Source of the DNA: Saccharomonospora sp. CUA-673
GTDB taxonomy: Bacteria > Actinomycetota > Actinomycetes > Mycobacteriales > Pseudonocardiaceae
Assembly (NCBI RefSeq): GCF_001942305.1
Contig: NZ_MKKE01000009.1
Span: 40,226 to 104,225 of the forward strand
Reading direction: 5' to 3'
DNA length: 64,000 nt
Position numbers and translations under genes: made by a program. Below the pieces are notes generated by a model. It searched no databases. It saw only the letters and a program-made list of their open reading frames with translations, and was not told the DNA's origin. Positions 20,401 to 29,900 of the stretch are shown in pieces; positions within the stretch are counted from its first letter, which is position 1; each line of letters starts with the position of its first letter.

Positions 20401-21556
20401 CGTGTGCGCGGCGGTGGGCGTGCTGCGTCCGCTCGTGCTGCCCCGGATCCCGTTGGGAACCCACCCGGCGCGCTCGTCGCTGGGGATTCGGAAATGGATG
20501 GCCGACACCCTGCTCGAGCTGAGTCTGACGTTGACCAACTCGCTGTACTCGACGCTGTACACGGTGCCGTGGCTGCGGTTCCTCGGTGCCCGGATCGGCC
20601 GTGGGGCGGAGGTGTCCACCATTGCGCACATCGACCCCGAGCTGCTCGTTCTGCGGGACGGGAGCTTCGTGGCCGACATGGCCTCGGTCGGCGCGGCCAC
20701 CTTCCACCGGGGCTACCTGAACTTCACCCCGACCGAGATCGGGCGGCGCTCGTTCGTCGGCAACGCGGCGTACGTCCCGGCGGGCACCCGAACCGGTTCC
20801 GGCTCGCTCGTCGGCGTGCTCACGGTCCCGCCCCCTGCGGGCGTGCCCGACGGAACGTCGTGGCTGGGCGCCCCGGCGATGCACCTGCCCCGCCGCCAGG
20901 ACAGCGGCGACTACCCCGAACGGGAGACGTTCCACCCTCCGCGGCGCCGGGTCGCCGAACGGCTGGCGATCGAGTTCGTGCGGGTCACCGCGCCCGCCTC
21001 GATCCTCGCGGTGTCGCTGTATCTGGTGCTGTTGACCCTGTCCGAGGTCGCGAGCGCCACCACCGCGCCGGTCACGGCGCTGGCCGCGCCGCTGGTGTTC
21101 GCCGGCGGGTCCCTGGCCGTGTACCTGACGGTCGTGCTGGCCAAATGGGCCGTCGTGGGCCGGTACCGGCCTCGGCGCGAGCCCCTGTGGAGCCGGTTCG
21201 TGCGGCGCACCGAACTCGTCACCGGACTGTACGAGGCGGCCGCGGTCCCGGCGCTGCTCGGCGTGCTGGCCGGCACTCCCTGGTTGCCGCCCGCGCTGCG
21301 GCTGCTGGGCGCGCGCATCGGCTGGGGTGCATGGCTGGGCACGACCTACCTCACCGAGTTCGACCTGGTGCACGTGCGGATCGGCGCGGGGGCGAGCGTC
21401 GGCGAACGCTCCGTCGTGCTCTACGACGCCACCGTCGAGGACGGGGCGGCGCTCGGGCCGCTGTCGCTGGTGATGAAGGGGGAGCGGCTCACGCGGCACA
21501 GCCGGTGGATCGGCATCCCGGCGCAGAGCGATCCGCTTCCGGTCGGGGAGACGTGA
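17404..21556 (+). CDS. Pls-like non-ribosomal peptide synthetase: adenylation, carrier, three membrane-embedded LbH modules (two frameshifts)
   Basis: The frame is restored at one-base losses near 18764 and 18845, giving about 1384 residues. The adenylation domain (about 40-580) shows A3 YTSGSTGRPKG, A5 YGPTET, A7 YRTGDLG, A8 KVRGHRVDLGEIE and A10 PSGKID. The carrier domain follows with LGGHSLL near 637. Then three repeats occur, each a pair of membrane helices plus a left-handed beta-helix module opening with LGARIGRR, LGARIGRG or LGARIGWG (near 824, 1059 and 1301). This layout and length are those of epsilon-poly-L-lysine synthetase Pls and of proteins named Pls/PosA family. There is no classical condensation or thioesterase domain. 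My hand-aligned specificity code is DFEYLGTVTK; Glu at the third position would suit a basic amino acid. Product unknown. Confidence 0.88.
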
Positions 21557-22293
21557 TGTCCTCCCGACCGCTGGCGCTCGTGTATCGCGGTCCCGCGAGC
21601 CGGCCGGTGGGGTGCGCCGAAGCGGTCGCCGAGGTGTTGGCCCGCAACCGCCGCGGGTTCGACGTCCGCTACGTGGGGCCGCGCGAAGGGCTGACCCTGC
21701 GCACGGATGTGCTGACCGCGGCCACGGTGTACGCCCAGCCCGGCGGCGGAACACTGCGCCACGGCTACCGCGTGATGGCGCGGCACCGCGCCCGGATCCG
21801 GTCCTACGTGGCGGCGGGCGGGAACTACCTCGGTTTCTGCCTCGGGGGCTATCTCGCCGGGGCCACCCCGGGTTTCGGGTTGCTGCCGGGCGACACCGAC
21901 CAGTACATCGCCACGCCAGGGGCGACCGTGACGACCTCAGGGGACACGATCGTCGACGTGCACTGGGGACATCGCACCCGTGCCGTGTTCTTCCAGGACG
22001 GTCCCGTGTTCCAGCTGTCCGGACCGCACGCCGACGGCACGGGCGCCGACGGTGCCTCCGGTGACGGTGCGGCCGGTGTCACGATCCTCGCCCGCTATCC
22101 CAATCGGCAGATCGCGGCACTGGTCACGGATTTCGGGGCGGGACGGGTCGGGGTGGTCGGCCCGCACCCCGAGGCACCGCCCGACTGGTACGCCGACGCG
22201 GGCCTGCCCTGGCCGGGGAGCACGGCGACCGACCTGGTCGACGACCTGATCGAGCAACTGCTGAATCGACGTGGGAGCGGAGGACACGGGTGA
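21556..22293 (+). CDS. BPL-N / class I glutamine amidotransferase-like protein
   Basis: The product has 245 residues. The nucleophile elbow NYLGFCLGGYLAG with Cys near residue 96 and the HPE pair in VGPHPEAPPDW (near 198) give a complete Cys-His-Glu triad, as in class I amidotransferase folds. YAQPGGG fits the N-terminal domain of biotin protein ligases (BPL-N), where stand-alone copies have no known reaction. It starts at an ATG that overlaps the stop of the synthetase gene (TGATG) and itself overlaps the next gene by 4 bases. It is therefore made together with the synthetase and could amidate or hydrolyse the product or its precursor. That is inference. Confidence 0.82.
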   Translation: MSSRPLALVYRGPASRPVGCAEAVAEVLARNRRGFDVRYVGPREGLTLRTDVLTAATVYAQPGGGTLRHGYRVMARHRARIRSYVAAGGNYLGFCLGGYLAGATPGFGLLPGDTDQYIATPGATVTTSGDTIVDVHWGHRTRAVFFQDGPVFQLSGPHADGTGADGASGDGAAGVTILARYPNRQIAALVTDFGAGRVGVVGPHPEAPPDWYADAGLPWPGSTATDLVDDLIEQLLNRRGSGGHG

Positions 22294-23078
22294 ACACGCA
22301 TCTGATGGTCTCGGACGCCGAGCACTTCCGGATCGACTACGAGATCAACCCGTACATGGACACGGGCATCCAACCGGACGCCGTCGCGGCGGTCGCCGAG
22401 CACGACACGATCGTCGAGGCCCATCGCAGGGCGGGGCGCACGGTGGAGCGGATGCCGTCGGACCCCGGCTGCCCCGACATGGTGTTCACCGCCAACGCGG
22501 CACTCGTGCGCCGCGGCCGGGCCGTCCTCGGGCGTCCGCCCGCGCCGCGGGCGGACGAGATGGCGCACTACCGCCGGTGGCTCGAGGGCCGTGGGATCGA
22601 GGTGCTCGACGCGCCGTACGCGTTCAGCGGTCAGGGCGACGCGTTGCCGTGCGGCGAGATCCTGCTCGCCGGGTACGGCTGGCGCACGGACCCGCGGATG
22701 CACGAGTTCCTGGGCGAGCGGCTCGGTTACGACGTCGTGCCGCTGCGCACGGTCGACCGCCGCTGGTACGACCTCGACCTCGCCGTCGCCGTCATCGGCA
22801 ACCCGCACACGCTGGCCTGGTGCCCCGAGGCGCTGGACCGGCCGAGCAGGCGGCGCATCCGGAACCTCGGCCTCGAGCTCATCGAGGTCTCCGTCGACGA
22901 GGCCGAGCGGTTCGCGCTCAACCTCATCAGCGACGGGGACACCGTCACCATGACCGAGGGGGCACCACGGTTGGCGGCGACGCTTCGCGGTCGCGGGCTG
23001 CGGGTCGTCGAACTGCCGACCACGGAGCTGGCCAAGGGCGGCGGCGGGGTCCGTTGCACGGCACTGACCCTCGAGTGA
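22290..23078 (+). CDS. Dimethylargininase-like amidinotransferase-superfamily protein with altered active site
   Basis: The product has 262 residues. Family blocks are YEINPYMDTGIQPDAV, GCPDMVFTANAALV, QGDAL and the C-terminal GGGGVRCTAL with the nucleophilic Cys. Two usual active-site positions differ. The FYHLDT block that carries the general-base His reads WYDLDL, and the FEGEGD block that binds the guanidinium reads FSGQGD. It may therefore use a different substrate or be a binding pseudoenzyme. The GTG at 22290 overlaps the previous stop (GTGA). In the operon it could supply or sense an arginine, citrulline or ornithine type monomer for the Pls-like enzyme; that is inference. Confidence 0.82.
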   Translation: MNTHLMVSDAEHFRIDYEINPYMDTGIQPDAVAAVAEHDTIVEAHRRAGRTVERMPSDPGCPDMVFTANAALVRRGRAVLGRPPAPRADEMAHYRRWLEGRGIEVLDAPYAFSGQGDALPCGEILLAGYGWRTDPRMHEFLGERLGYDVVPLRTVDRRWYDLDLAVAVIGNPHTLAWCPEALDRPSRRRIRNLGLELIEVSVDEAERFALNLISDGDTVTMTEGAPRLAATLRGRGLRVVELPTTELAKGGGGVRCTALTLE

Positions 23079-23091
23079 GAGCCGGCGTCCC

Positions 23092-24393
23092 ATGGGTATC
23101 CGTGCGAGGTCGCGAGCTCCGTCCCTGTCGGGTCCGCCGACCGGGACGGAGCGGCTGATCGGTGTCGACGCGACCCGGGGTGTTGCCGTGCTCGGCATGA
23201 TGGCCGTGCACGCGCTGTACATCGTGGACGGAGACGGCGAACCGACCTGGTGGTACTCGATCCTGTCCGGCCGCGCCGCCGCCACCTTCGCCGTGCTGGC
23301 CGGGGTGGGCATCGCGTTCACCACGCGCCGGGATCAGGTGCCGCGCGCGCGATGGCGGCCGGTCGCGGCTTCGCTGGCCACTCGCGCCCTGCTGGTCGGT
23401 CTCCTGGGGCTGGCGCTCGGCTACACCGACAGCGGCATGGCCGTGGTGATCCTGCCGTTCTACGCGGTGCTGTTCCTGTTGGCGATTCCGTTGGTGCTGC
23501 TGAGCACCCGGTGGCTGCTCGTCACCGGCGGCGTGGTCGCCGTGGTGATCCCCGTGGTCGGTCATCTGGTCCGGGACGCACTGCCCGCGCCGCGCTACGT
23601 CAATCCGTCGTTCGGTTCCGTGGTCGACGACCCGCTCGGCCTGCTGGCCGAACTGGCGGTCACCGGTGTCTACCCGGCCCTGCCCTGGGTGACCTATCTG
23701 TGCGCCGGGCTCGTCCTCGGCCGGCTCCGGCTGTCGTCTCCACGGGTCGACGCGTGGCTGATGGGTGCAGGCGTGGCGCTCGCGGTGGCCGCCTCGGCGT
23801 TGTCGGCGTTGCTGCTCGGCCCGCTCGGCGGCCTTGACCACCTCGTCGCGGCCGACGGGCCCGACGTCGTCGACAGCGTGCTGGACTTCGGCGCCTCCGG
23901 CACGACGCCCACGACGAGTTGGTGGTGGCTGGCCACCGACGCCCGGCATGCGAGCACGCCGTTGGACCTGCTGCACACCACCGGAACGGCCACGGCCCTG
24001 CTCGGTGCGCTGTTGCTGCTCACCAACGGCACGAGGGCGAGGTCCGGGTCGGTGGGTGGGGCTGTCGTGGGGGTCGCTGTGGGGGTTGCTGTGGGGGTTG
24101 CCGTCCGCCGTCTGGTGGGGCCGCTCGCCGCGGTCGGGTCGCTCACGTTGACCGTGTACACGGCCCACATCGTCTTCCTGAACTCGCCGCTCGATCGGTT
24201 CGGCGCGGTGGCCGGGTTCCTGGTGCAGGTCGTCGTCGCCGTCGGGTTCGCCCTGGTCTGGCGCCGCTTCGTGGGCCGGGGTCCGCTCGAATGGGCGGTG
24301 ACGTGGCTGGCCGGGCGGGCCGGTGCGGCGGCCGGCCGCCCGTTCCTGCCGGGTCGTCCGCGCCGGACGGGGCGCTCCACCCACTCTGCTTGA
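23092..24393 (+). CDS. Heparan-alpha-glucosaminide acetyltransferase-like (DUF1624/DUF418-type) membrane protein
   Basis: The product has 433 residues with about ten membrane helices. The N-terminal IGVDATRGVAVLGMMAVHA is the signature of the HGSNAT/DUF1624 family, membrane enzymes that move acyl groups from cytoplasmic acyl-CoA to an external acceptor. A Gly/Val repeat GVAVGVAVGVAV, coded by near-identical 12-base units around 24070-24105, lies in one loop. It is the last gene of the operon, 13 bases after the dimethylargininase-like gene. It may acylate or export the product of the Pls-like enzyme. Its stop codon overlaps the TTGACA element of the following SOS promoter, so the two transcription units are packed without a gap. 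Confidence 0.8.
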   Translation: MGIRARSRAPSLSGPPTGTERLIGVDATRGVAVLGMMAVHALYIVDGDGEPTWWYSILSGRAAATFAVLAGVGIAFTTRRDQVPRARWRPVAASLATRALLVGLLGLALGYTDSGMAVVILPFYAVLFLLAIPLVLLSTRWLLVTGGVVAVVIPVVGHLVRDALPAPRYVNPSFGSVVDDPLGLLAELAVTGVYPALPWVTYLCAGLVLGRLRLSSPRVDAWLMGAGVALAVAASALSALLLGPLGGLDHLVAADGPDVVDSVLDFGASGTTPTTSWWWLATDARHASTPLDLLHTTGTATALLGALLLLTNGTRARSGSVGGAVVGVAVGVAVGVAVRRLVGPLAAVGSLTLTVYTAHIVFLNSPLDRFGAVAGFLVQVVVAVGFALVWRRFVGRGPLEWAVTWLAGRAGAAAGRPFLPGRPRRTGRSTHSA

Positions 24394-24418
24394 CACGATC
24401 TTCGAACTCGTGTTCTAT
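24390..24418 (+). promoter_or_regulatory. SOS promoter of the imuA'-imuB-dnaE2 operon
   Basis: A perfect -35 box TTGACA (24390-24395) is followed after 17 bases by a weak -10 box TTCTAT (24413-24418). The first LexA box covers the spacer and the -10 box, so bound LexA would block RNA polymerase. The start codon is about 105 bases downstream. Confidence 0.75.
24402..24417 (+). promoter_or_regulatory. LexA box 1
   Basis: TCGAACTCGTGTTCTA differs at one position from the actinobacterial SOS consensus TCGAAC-N4-GTTCGA. It overlaps the -10 element. Confidence 0.82.
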
Positions 24419-24428
24419 GAGAAGTCCA

Positions 24429-24444
24429 TCGAACGTGAGTTCGA
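24429..24444 (+). promoter_or_regulatory. LexA box 2
   Basis: TCGAACGTGAGTTCGA is a perfect actinobacterial LexA site, centred 27 bases downstream of box 1, in the start region of the transcript. Two boxes on one promoter predict tight, cooperative SOS control. Confidence 0.92.
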
Positions 24445-24530
24445 GCAGGGGGTGGTCCGGGCAGGGGTGCGTGGGCCCGTGTGAGGGGCCCTGTGCGTGA
24501 AGACCTGTGTGCGTGAAAGGGGGTGTGGCG

Positions 24531-25331
24531 ATGACCGCTGTCCAGGAGACGGCTGTTCGGGAGACGGTGGCCCGGTTGGCGGCGTTGCCGGGGGTCGGCA
24601 CGGCGGGGCGCGAGATCGGTGGCGAGGCCGATGGCGAGGTCGACGGCGGCGGGCTCGGCGCGGCCGAGCGCGGTGGCGTGGGGGACGGGGTGCTGCCGGT
24701 CGCCCGGCCGTTGGCGGATCTGTTGCCGTGGGGCGGATTGCGCCGCGGCAGCACGGTGTCGGTCAGCGGTTCGACGAGCGTGCTGTTGGCCCTGCTGGCC
24801 GAGGCGACGGCACACGGTTCGTGGGCGGCCGCGGTCGGCATGCCCCGACTGGGCGTGGTCGCGGCGCAGGAGATCGGCGTCGAGATCCGCCGGCTCGCGT
24901 TGGTTCCGCGTCCCGGCGGCGACGTCGCGGCGGTGACGGCCGCCCTGTTCGACGGAATGGACCTCGTCGTCCTGCCCGCGGGCACGGCGCGGGGCTCGCG
25001 CGGGGCACCGGACCCGGGCCTGGCGCGCCGGTTGTCGGCGCGCGCCCGCAACCGCGGTGCGGTGCTGCTGACGTTCGGCTCGTGGCCGGGCGCCGAGGTG
25101 GAACTGCGCGGTCGTCCAGCCCAGTGGTCCGGCGTCGACGACGGATACGGCCTGCTGACGCGGCGGGAGGTCGTCATCGAGGCCACGGGACGGCGCGGGG
25201 CCGCCCGGCCGAGACGCACCACGGTGGCCCTGCCCGGACCGTCGGGCCGGCTCGAACCGATCGACCGGGGCGGCGGGGTCGGCGGGGTCGGTGAACCCGG
25301 CGGCTCCCTGCGGGAGGTGCGGGCGGGATGA
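24531..25331 (+). CDS. imuA': ImuA' mutasome accessory protein
   Basis: This is a RecA-like-fold protein required with ImuB and DnaE2 for damage-induced mutagenesis in actinobacteria (mycobacterial Rv3395c type). The product has 266 residues. The N-terminal 70 residues are variable and Gly/Glu-rich. PLADLLPWGGLRRGSTVSVSG aligns with the RecA-like core in shape, but the region that would be Walker A lacks the GKT triplet. The C-terminal part has LLTFGSWPGAEVELRGRPAQW. The ATG at 24531 is chosen over upstream GTG codons because AAGGGGG lies 8 bases before it. It is preceded by two LexA boxes and overlaps imuB by 4 bases. Confidence 0.85.
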   Translation: MTAVQETAVRETVARLAALPGVGTAGREIGGEADGEVDGGGLGAAERGGVGDGVLPVARPLADLLPWGGLRRGSTVSVSGSTSVLLALLAEATAHGSWAAAVGMPRLGVVAAQEIGVEIRRLALVPRPGGDVAAVTAALFDGMDLVVLPAGTARGSRGAPDPGLARRLSARARNRGAVLLTFGSWPGAEVELRGRPAQWSGVDDGYGLLTRREVVIEATGRRGAARPRRTTVALPGPSGRLEPIDRGGGVGGVGEPGGSLREVRAG

Positions 25332-26963
25332 GCCGGGAGTACACACCGGTGCGGATGCTCGTGCTGTGGTGCCCGGACTGGCCGGTCGTCGCGGCCGCGG
25401 CCGAGGCGGGGCTGCCCGTCGACGAACCCGCGGCGGTGCTGCACGCGAACCGCGTCGTCGCCTGCTCCGCGGTGGCCCGCACGGCAGGGGTGCGGCGCGG
25501 CATGCGCGACGGGAGGCGCAGTACCGCTGCCCCGAGCTCGCCGTGCTCGCCGACGACCCGGACCGCGACGCCCGGTTCTTCGAATCCGTCGCCATGGCGG
25601 TCGAGGAACTGGTCGTCGGCCTCGAGGTGGTCCGCCCCGGCCTCGTGGCGGTCCCCGTCGCCGGTGCCGCACGCTACTTCGGCGGCGAACACCCGCTGCT
25701 GGAACGGCTCGTCGACCACGTGTCCGTCCACACGGGAGCCGAATGTCAGGTCGGCATCGCCGAGGGGCTGTTCGCCGCGACGCTGGCCGCGCACCGCTCG
25801 GCGCTCGTCCCCGAAGGGGCGGCACCGGAGTTCCTGGCGGCGCTGGACGTCGGCGAGCTCGACCAACCCGGCAGCGACCGGGGCGGACTGGTCGACCTGC
25901 TGCGCCGTCTGGGGCTCCGCACCCTCGGTGACGTCGCCGCTCTCGCCGAACGCGACGTGCTCGCCCGCTTCGGGGCCGACGGGCTCATCGCCCATCGACT
26001 GGCCGGCGGACGGGACGAACGGCCGCCCGACCGGCGCCGCCCCGCCCCCGACCTCGCCGTCACCGAACAGTGCGACCCACCGCTCGACCGGATCGACGCC
26101 GCCGCGTTCCTCGCGCGCACGGTCGCGCACCGGTTCCACGCCGGACTGGCGACGCGCGGACTCGCCTGCACCCGGCTGGGCATCCACGCCACCACCGAAG
26201 CAGGCGAGGAACTCGGCCGCAGTTGGCGCTGCGCCGAACCCCTCGCCCCCGACGGCATCGCCGACCGGGTCCGCTGGCAGTTCGAAGGATGGCTCACCCG
26301 CGGCGCCAGGAGAGGCGGCGGGCCGAGCGCCGGGGTGATCCGGCTCCGGCTCGAGCCCGAGGAGACGGTCGAGGGCAGCGCACTGCAACTCGGCCTGTGG
26401 GCGGGTGGCTCGGGCGCGAACACACCCCGGAGGCGGACAAGGCCGCCCGCGCGCTGGTGCACGTCCAAGGACTGCTCGGCCCCGACGGCGTCCACACGGC
26501 CGTGCTCGGCGGTGGCCGCGGCCCCGTCGAACAGGTGCGATACGTGCCCTGGGGCGACCGGACCCCGGAGGAGGACCGGCGGCCGTGGCCCGAACGACTG
26601 CCCGGCCCGTCCCCGGCCACGGTCCTCGACCCGCCTCCGCCGGCCACCGTCCGCGACGCGCACGGGACGGCGGTCGATGTCACCGCACGGAACCGACTGA
26701 CGGCACGTCCGGCGACCGTCGCGTTCGGACCGGACGGCACCGACCGCGACGTGCGCGACGTGCACGACTGGGCCGGCCCGTGGCCCGTCACCGCACGATG
26801 GTGGGACCCCGACGGCCCCGGCAGACGGGTCCGGCTGCAGGTCGTGCTCGCCGAGACCGCCGAGCACGCATCCACCGCACTGCTCCTGTGCTGGCAGGAC
26901 GGCGACCGCGACAGTCACACCACAGACCGTCCGACATGGACCGTCGAGGGGGTGTACGACTGA
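25328..26963 (+). CDS. imuB: ImuB, inactive Y-family polymerase adaptor (two frameshifts)
   Basis: ImuB is the hub of the mutasome: a Y-family polymerase homologue without catalytic acids that bridges the beta clamp, ImuA' and DnaE2. Frame restored at one-base losses near 25505 (GMR-RREAQYRCPE) and 26414 (GGSG-REHTPEA), it has about 545 residues. The N-terminal VLWCPDWPVVAAA replaces the active DxDxF motif of real polymerases. The region GVRRGMRRREAQ and the palm YFGGEHPLLERL follow, then a little-finger-like part with CTRLGIHATTEAG. The C-terminal part from about residue 440 is a beta-rich tail with AGPWPVTARWW. It starts within the imuA' stop (ATGA) and ends in TGATG with dnaE2. Confidence 0.9.
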
Positions 26964-29900
26964 TGGGCTGGAACAACCCACCGGTCCCGTGGCGGGAACT
27001 CGAACGCACCCTGTCCGGCCGCGACGCCCCCGACCCGAGCAACACCACGAACAGCGGCACGAACGGCGGGGACGGCAACGACAGTCCGGCGTGGGGCCGC
27101 AAACGGGAGAAGTACGCCAAACCGCCGGACCTGCGCCCACCCGGCTCCGACGACACCGGGGCGGGCCGCCGGGTGCCGTACGCCGAACTGCACTGCCACT
27201 CCAACTTCAGCTTCCTCGACGGCACGAGCCACCCGGAGGAACTGGTCGAGGAGGCGGCACGCCTCGAACTCGACGCCATCGCGCTCACCGACCACGACGG
27301 CATGTACGGCGCGGCCCGCTTCGCCGAGGCCGCCGACGAGGTCGGCATGCGCACCGTGTTCGGGGCCGAACTGAGCCTCGGGATGTCCACGCCGGCCGCC
27401 GGGATCGCCGACCCCGACGGCGAACACCTGCTGCTGCTCGCCAAGGGACAGGACGGGTACACGAGCCTGTGCCGCGCCATCACCGCGGGCCAACTGCGCG
27501 GCCACGACCGCGACCTCCCGAAACAGGACCGGGCGGAGAAGGGTCGGCCCGTGTACGACCTCGACGAGATCGTCGACGAGGTCGCCGGCCGGTGCGCCGT
27601 CCTCACCGGCTGCCGCAAGGGCTCCGTCCGACGCGCACTCGCCGAAGGGGGCCCGGACGCCGCGGAGGACGCGCTGCGCGCGCTGATCGACCGGTTCGGC
27701 CGCGCCGACGTCCACGTCGAACTCGTCGACCACGGCCGGCCCGGCGACAGCAGGGACAACGACCACCTCGCCGCCCTCGCGGCGAAACTGGGACTGCACA
27801 CGGTGGCCACGGGGGCCGTGCACTACGCGCGGCCGAGTCAGGCCCCTGTCGCGCAGGCGGTGTCGGCGATCCGGGCCCGGCGCAGCCTCGACGAGATGGA
27901 GGGCTGGCTGGCCTCCTCCGGCGCGGCGCACCTGCGGTCGGGCGTCGAGATGCAGGCCCGGTTCGCCCGCTACCCCGGCGCGGTGCAACGGGCCGCGCTG
28001 CTCGCCGAACGGTACGCCTTCCCGCTGGAGATCCTCGCGCCGTCGCTGCCGCCGTACGCGGTGCCCGACGGCCACGACGAGGCGAGCTACCTGCGCGAAC
28101 TGACCTACCGGAACGCCGAGCGGTACTACGGAACCCGGAAGCAGAGCGCCGAGTCCGCCGCGGCCTACGCCCAGCTCGACCACGAACTCGACATCATCGA
28201 GAAACTCGGCTTCCCCGGCTACTTCCTGATCGTCTGGGACATCGTCCGGTTCTGCCGCGACCGCGACATCCTGTGCCAGGGCAGAGGATCCGCCGCGAAC
28301 TCCGCGGTCTGCTACGCGCTCGGCATCACACGCGTCGACCCGATCAAATGGCGACTGCTGTTCGAACGTTTCCTGGCCCCCGACCGGGACGGCTACCCGG
28401 ACATCGACCTCGACATCGAGTCCGACCGGCGCGAGGAGGTGATCCAGTACGTCTACGCCAAGCACGGCAGGTTGCGCACCGCGTTGGTCGCCAACGTCAT
28501 CACCTACCGCGCGCGGTCGGCGGTGCGCGACGCGGCCAAGGCGCTCGGGCACTCACCGGGTCAACAGGACGCGTGGAGCAAACAGATCGACCACTGGGGG
28601 CCGCTGCGGCAACTGCGGCACCAGTCCGACCACGACATCCCGCACGCCGTGCTCGACGTGGCGGGCGCACTCGAGGACTTCCCCCGGCACCTGGGCATCC
28701 ACCCGGGCGGGATGGTCATCTGCGATCGTCCGGTCAGCGAGGTCGTCCCCGTCGAATGGGCGCGGATGGCCGACCGCAGCGTGCTGCAGTGGGAGAAGGA
28801 CGACTGCGCCTGGGCCGGGCTCGTCAAGTTCGACCTGCTCGGGCTCGGCATGCTCTCGGCGCTGCACTACATGCGCGACATGGTGCGCGACCACAAAGGA
28901 ATCGAGGTCGACCTCGACGACCTGCCCCTCGACGACGAGAACGTCTACGCGATGCTGCGCCGCGCCGACGCGATCGGCGTGTTCCAGGTGGAGAGCCGTG
29001 CGCAGTTGGCGACCCTGCCGCGGCTGGCGCCGAAACAGTTCTACGACCTGGCCATCGAGGTGGCGCTGATCCGGCCCGGTCCCATCCAGGGCGGCTCGGT
29101 GCACCCCTACATCCGCCGCGCCAACGGGAAGGAGAAGTGGCGGCACGAGCATCCGCTGATGGCGGGCGCGCTCGGCCGGACCTACGGGGTCCCGCTGTTC
29201 CAGGAACAGATGATGCAACTCGCCCTCGACGTCGCCGGGTTCACCGCGGCCGAGGCCGACCAGCTGCGGCACGCCATGGGATCGAAACGCTCGGGCCGCA
29301 AGATGGAACGGCTCCGCACACGGTTCCTCGACGGCGCGGCCCGGCGCGGGGTCGACGCCGACACGGCCGCGCGCATCTTCGAGAAGATGTACGCCTTCTC
29401 CCACTTCGGTTTCCCGGAGAGCCACGCGCTGAGCTTCGCCTACGTGGTCTTCGCCAGCGCCTACTTCAAGCACTACCACCCGGACGCCTTCTGCGCGGGA
29501 CTGCTGCGGGCACAGCCGATGGGGTTCTACTCCCCGCAGTCGCTCGCGGCCGACGCCCGCCGGCACGGCGTCCCGGTGCGCGGTCCGGACATCAACGCCA
29601 GCGGTGTGCACGCCGACCTGGAACCATGCTCCGATATGGACAGAGTGGACGGATCCGACGGCCGGAGTCACGCCGTCCGAACCGGACTGGGCACGGTGCG
29701 GGAGATCGGCGAGGCGCTCGCCGAACGCATCGTCGACGAGCGGCGGACCCACGGCCGCTACCGCGACATGGCCGACGTGGCGCGCCGGGTCCAGCTCACC
29801 ACCCCGCAGGTGGAGGCTCTGGCGACCGCGGGCGCGTTCGACGGCTTCGACGCGGTGGACGGGGACCGACGCAAGGCACTGTGGTCCGCGGGGGCCGTCG

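Noticed and set aside
18506..21754. Very long minus-strand open frame (over 1000 codons) opposite the Pls-like gene
   Set aside because: It follows from third-position GC bias. Its translation is Arg/Gly/Pro/His-rich without any domain, while the plus strand has complete NRPS and beta-helix motifs.
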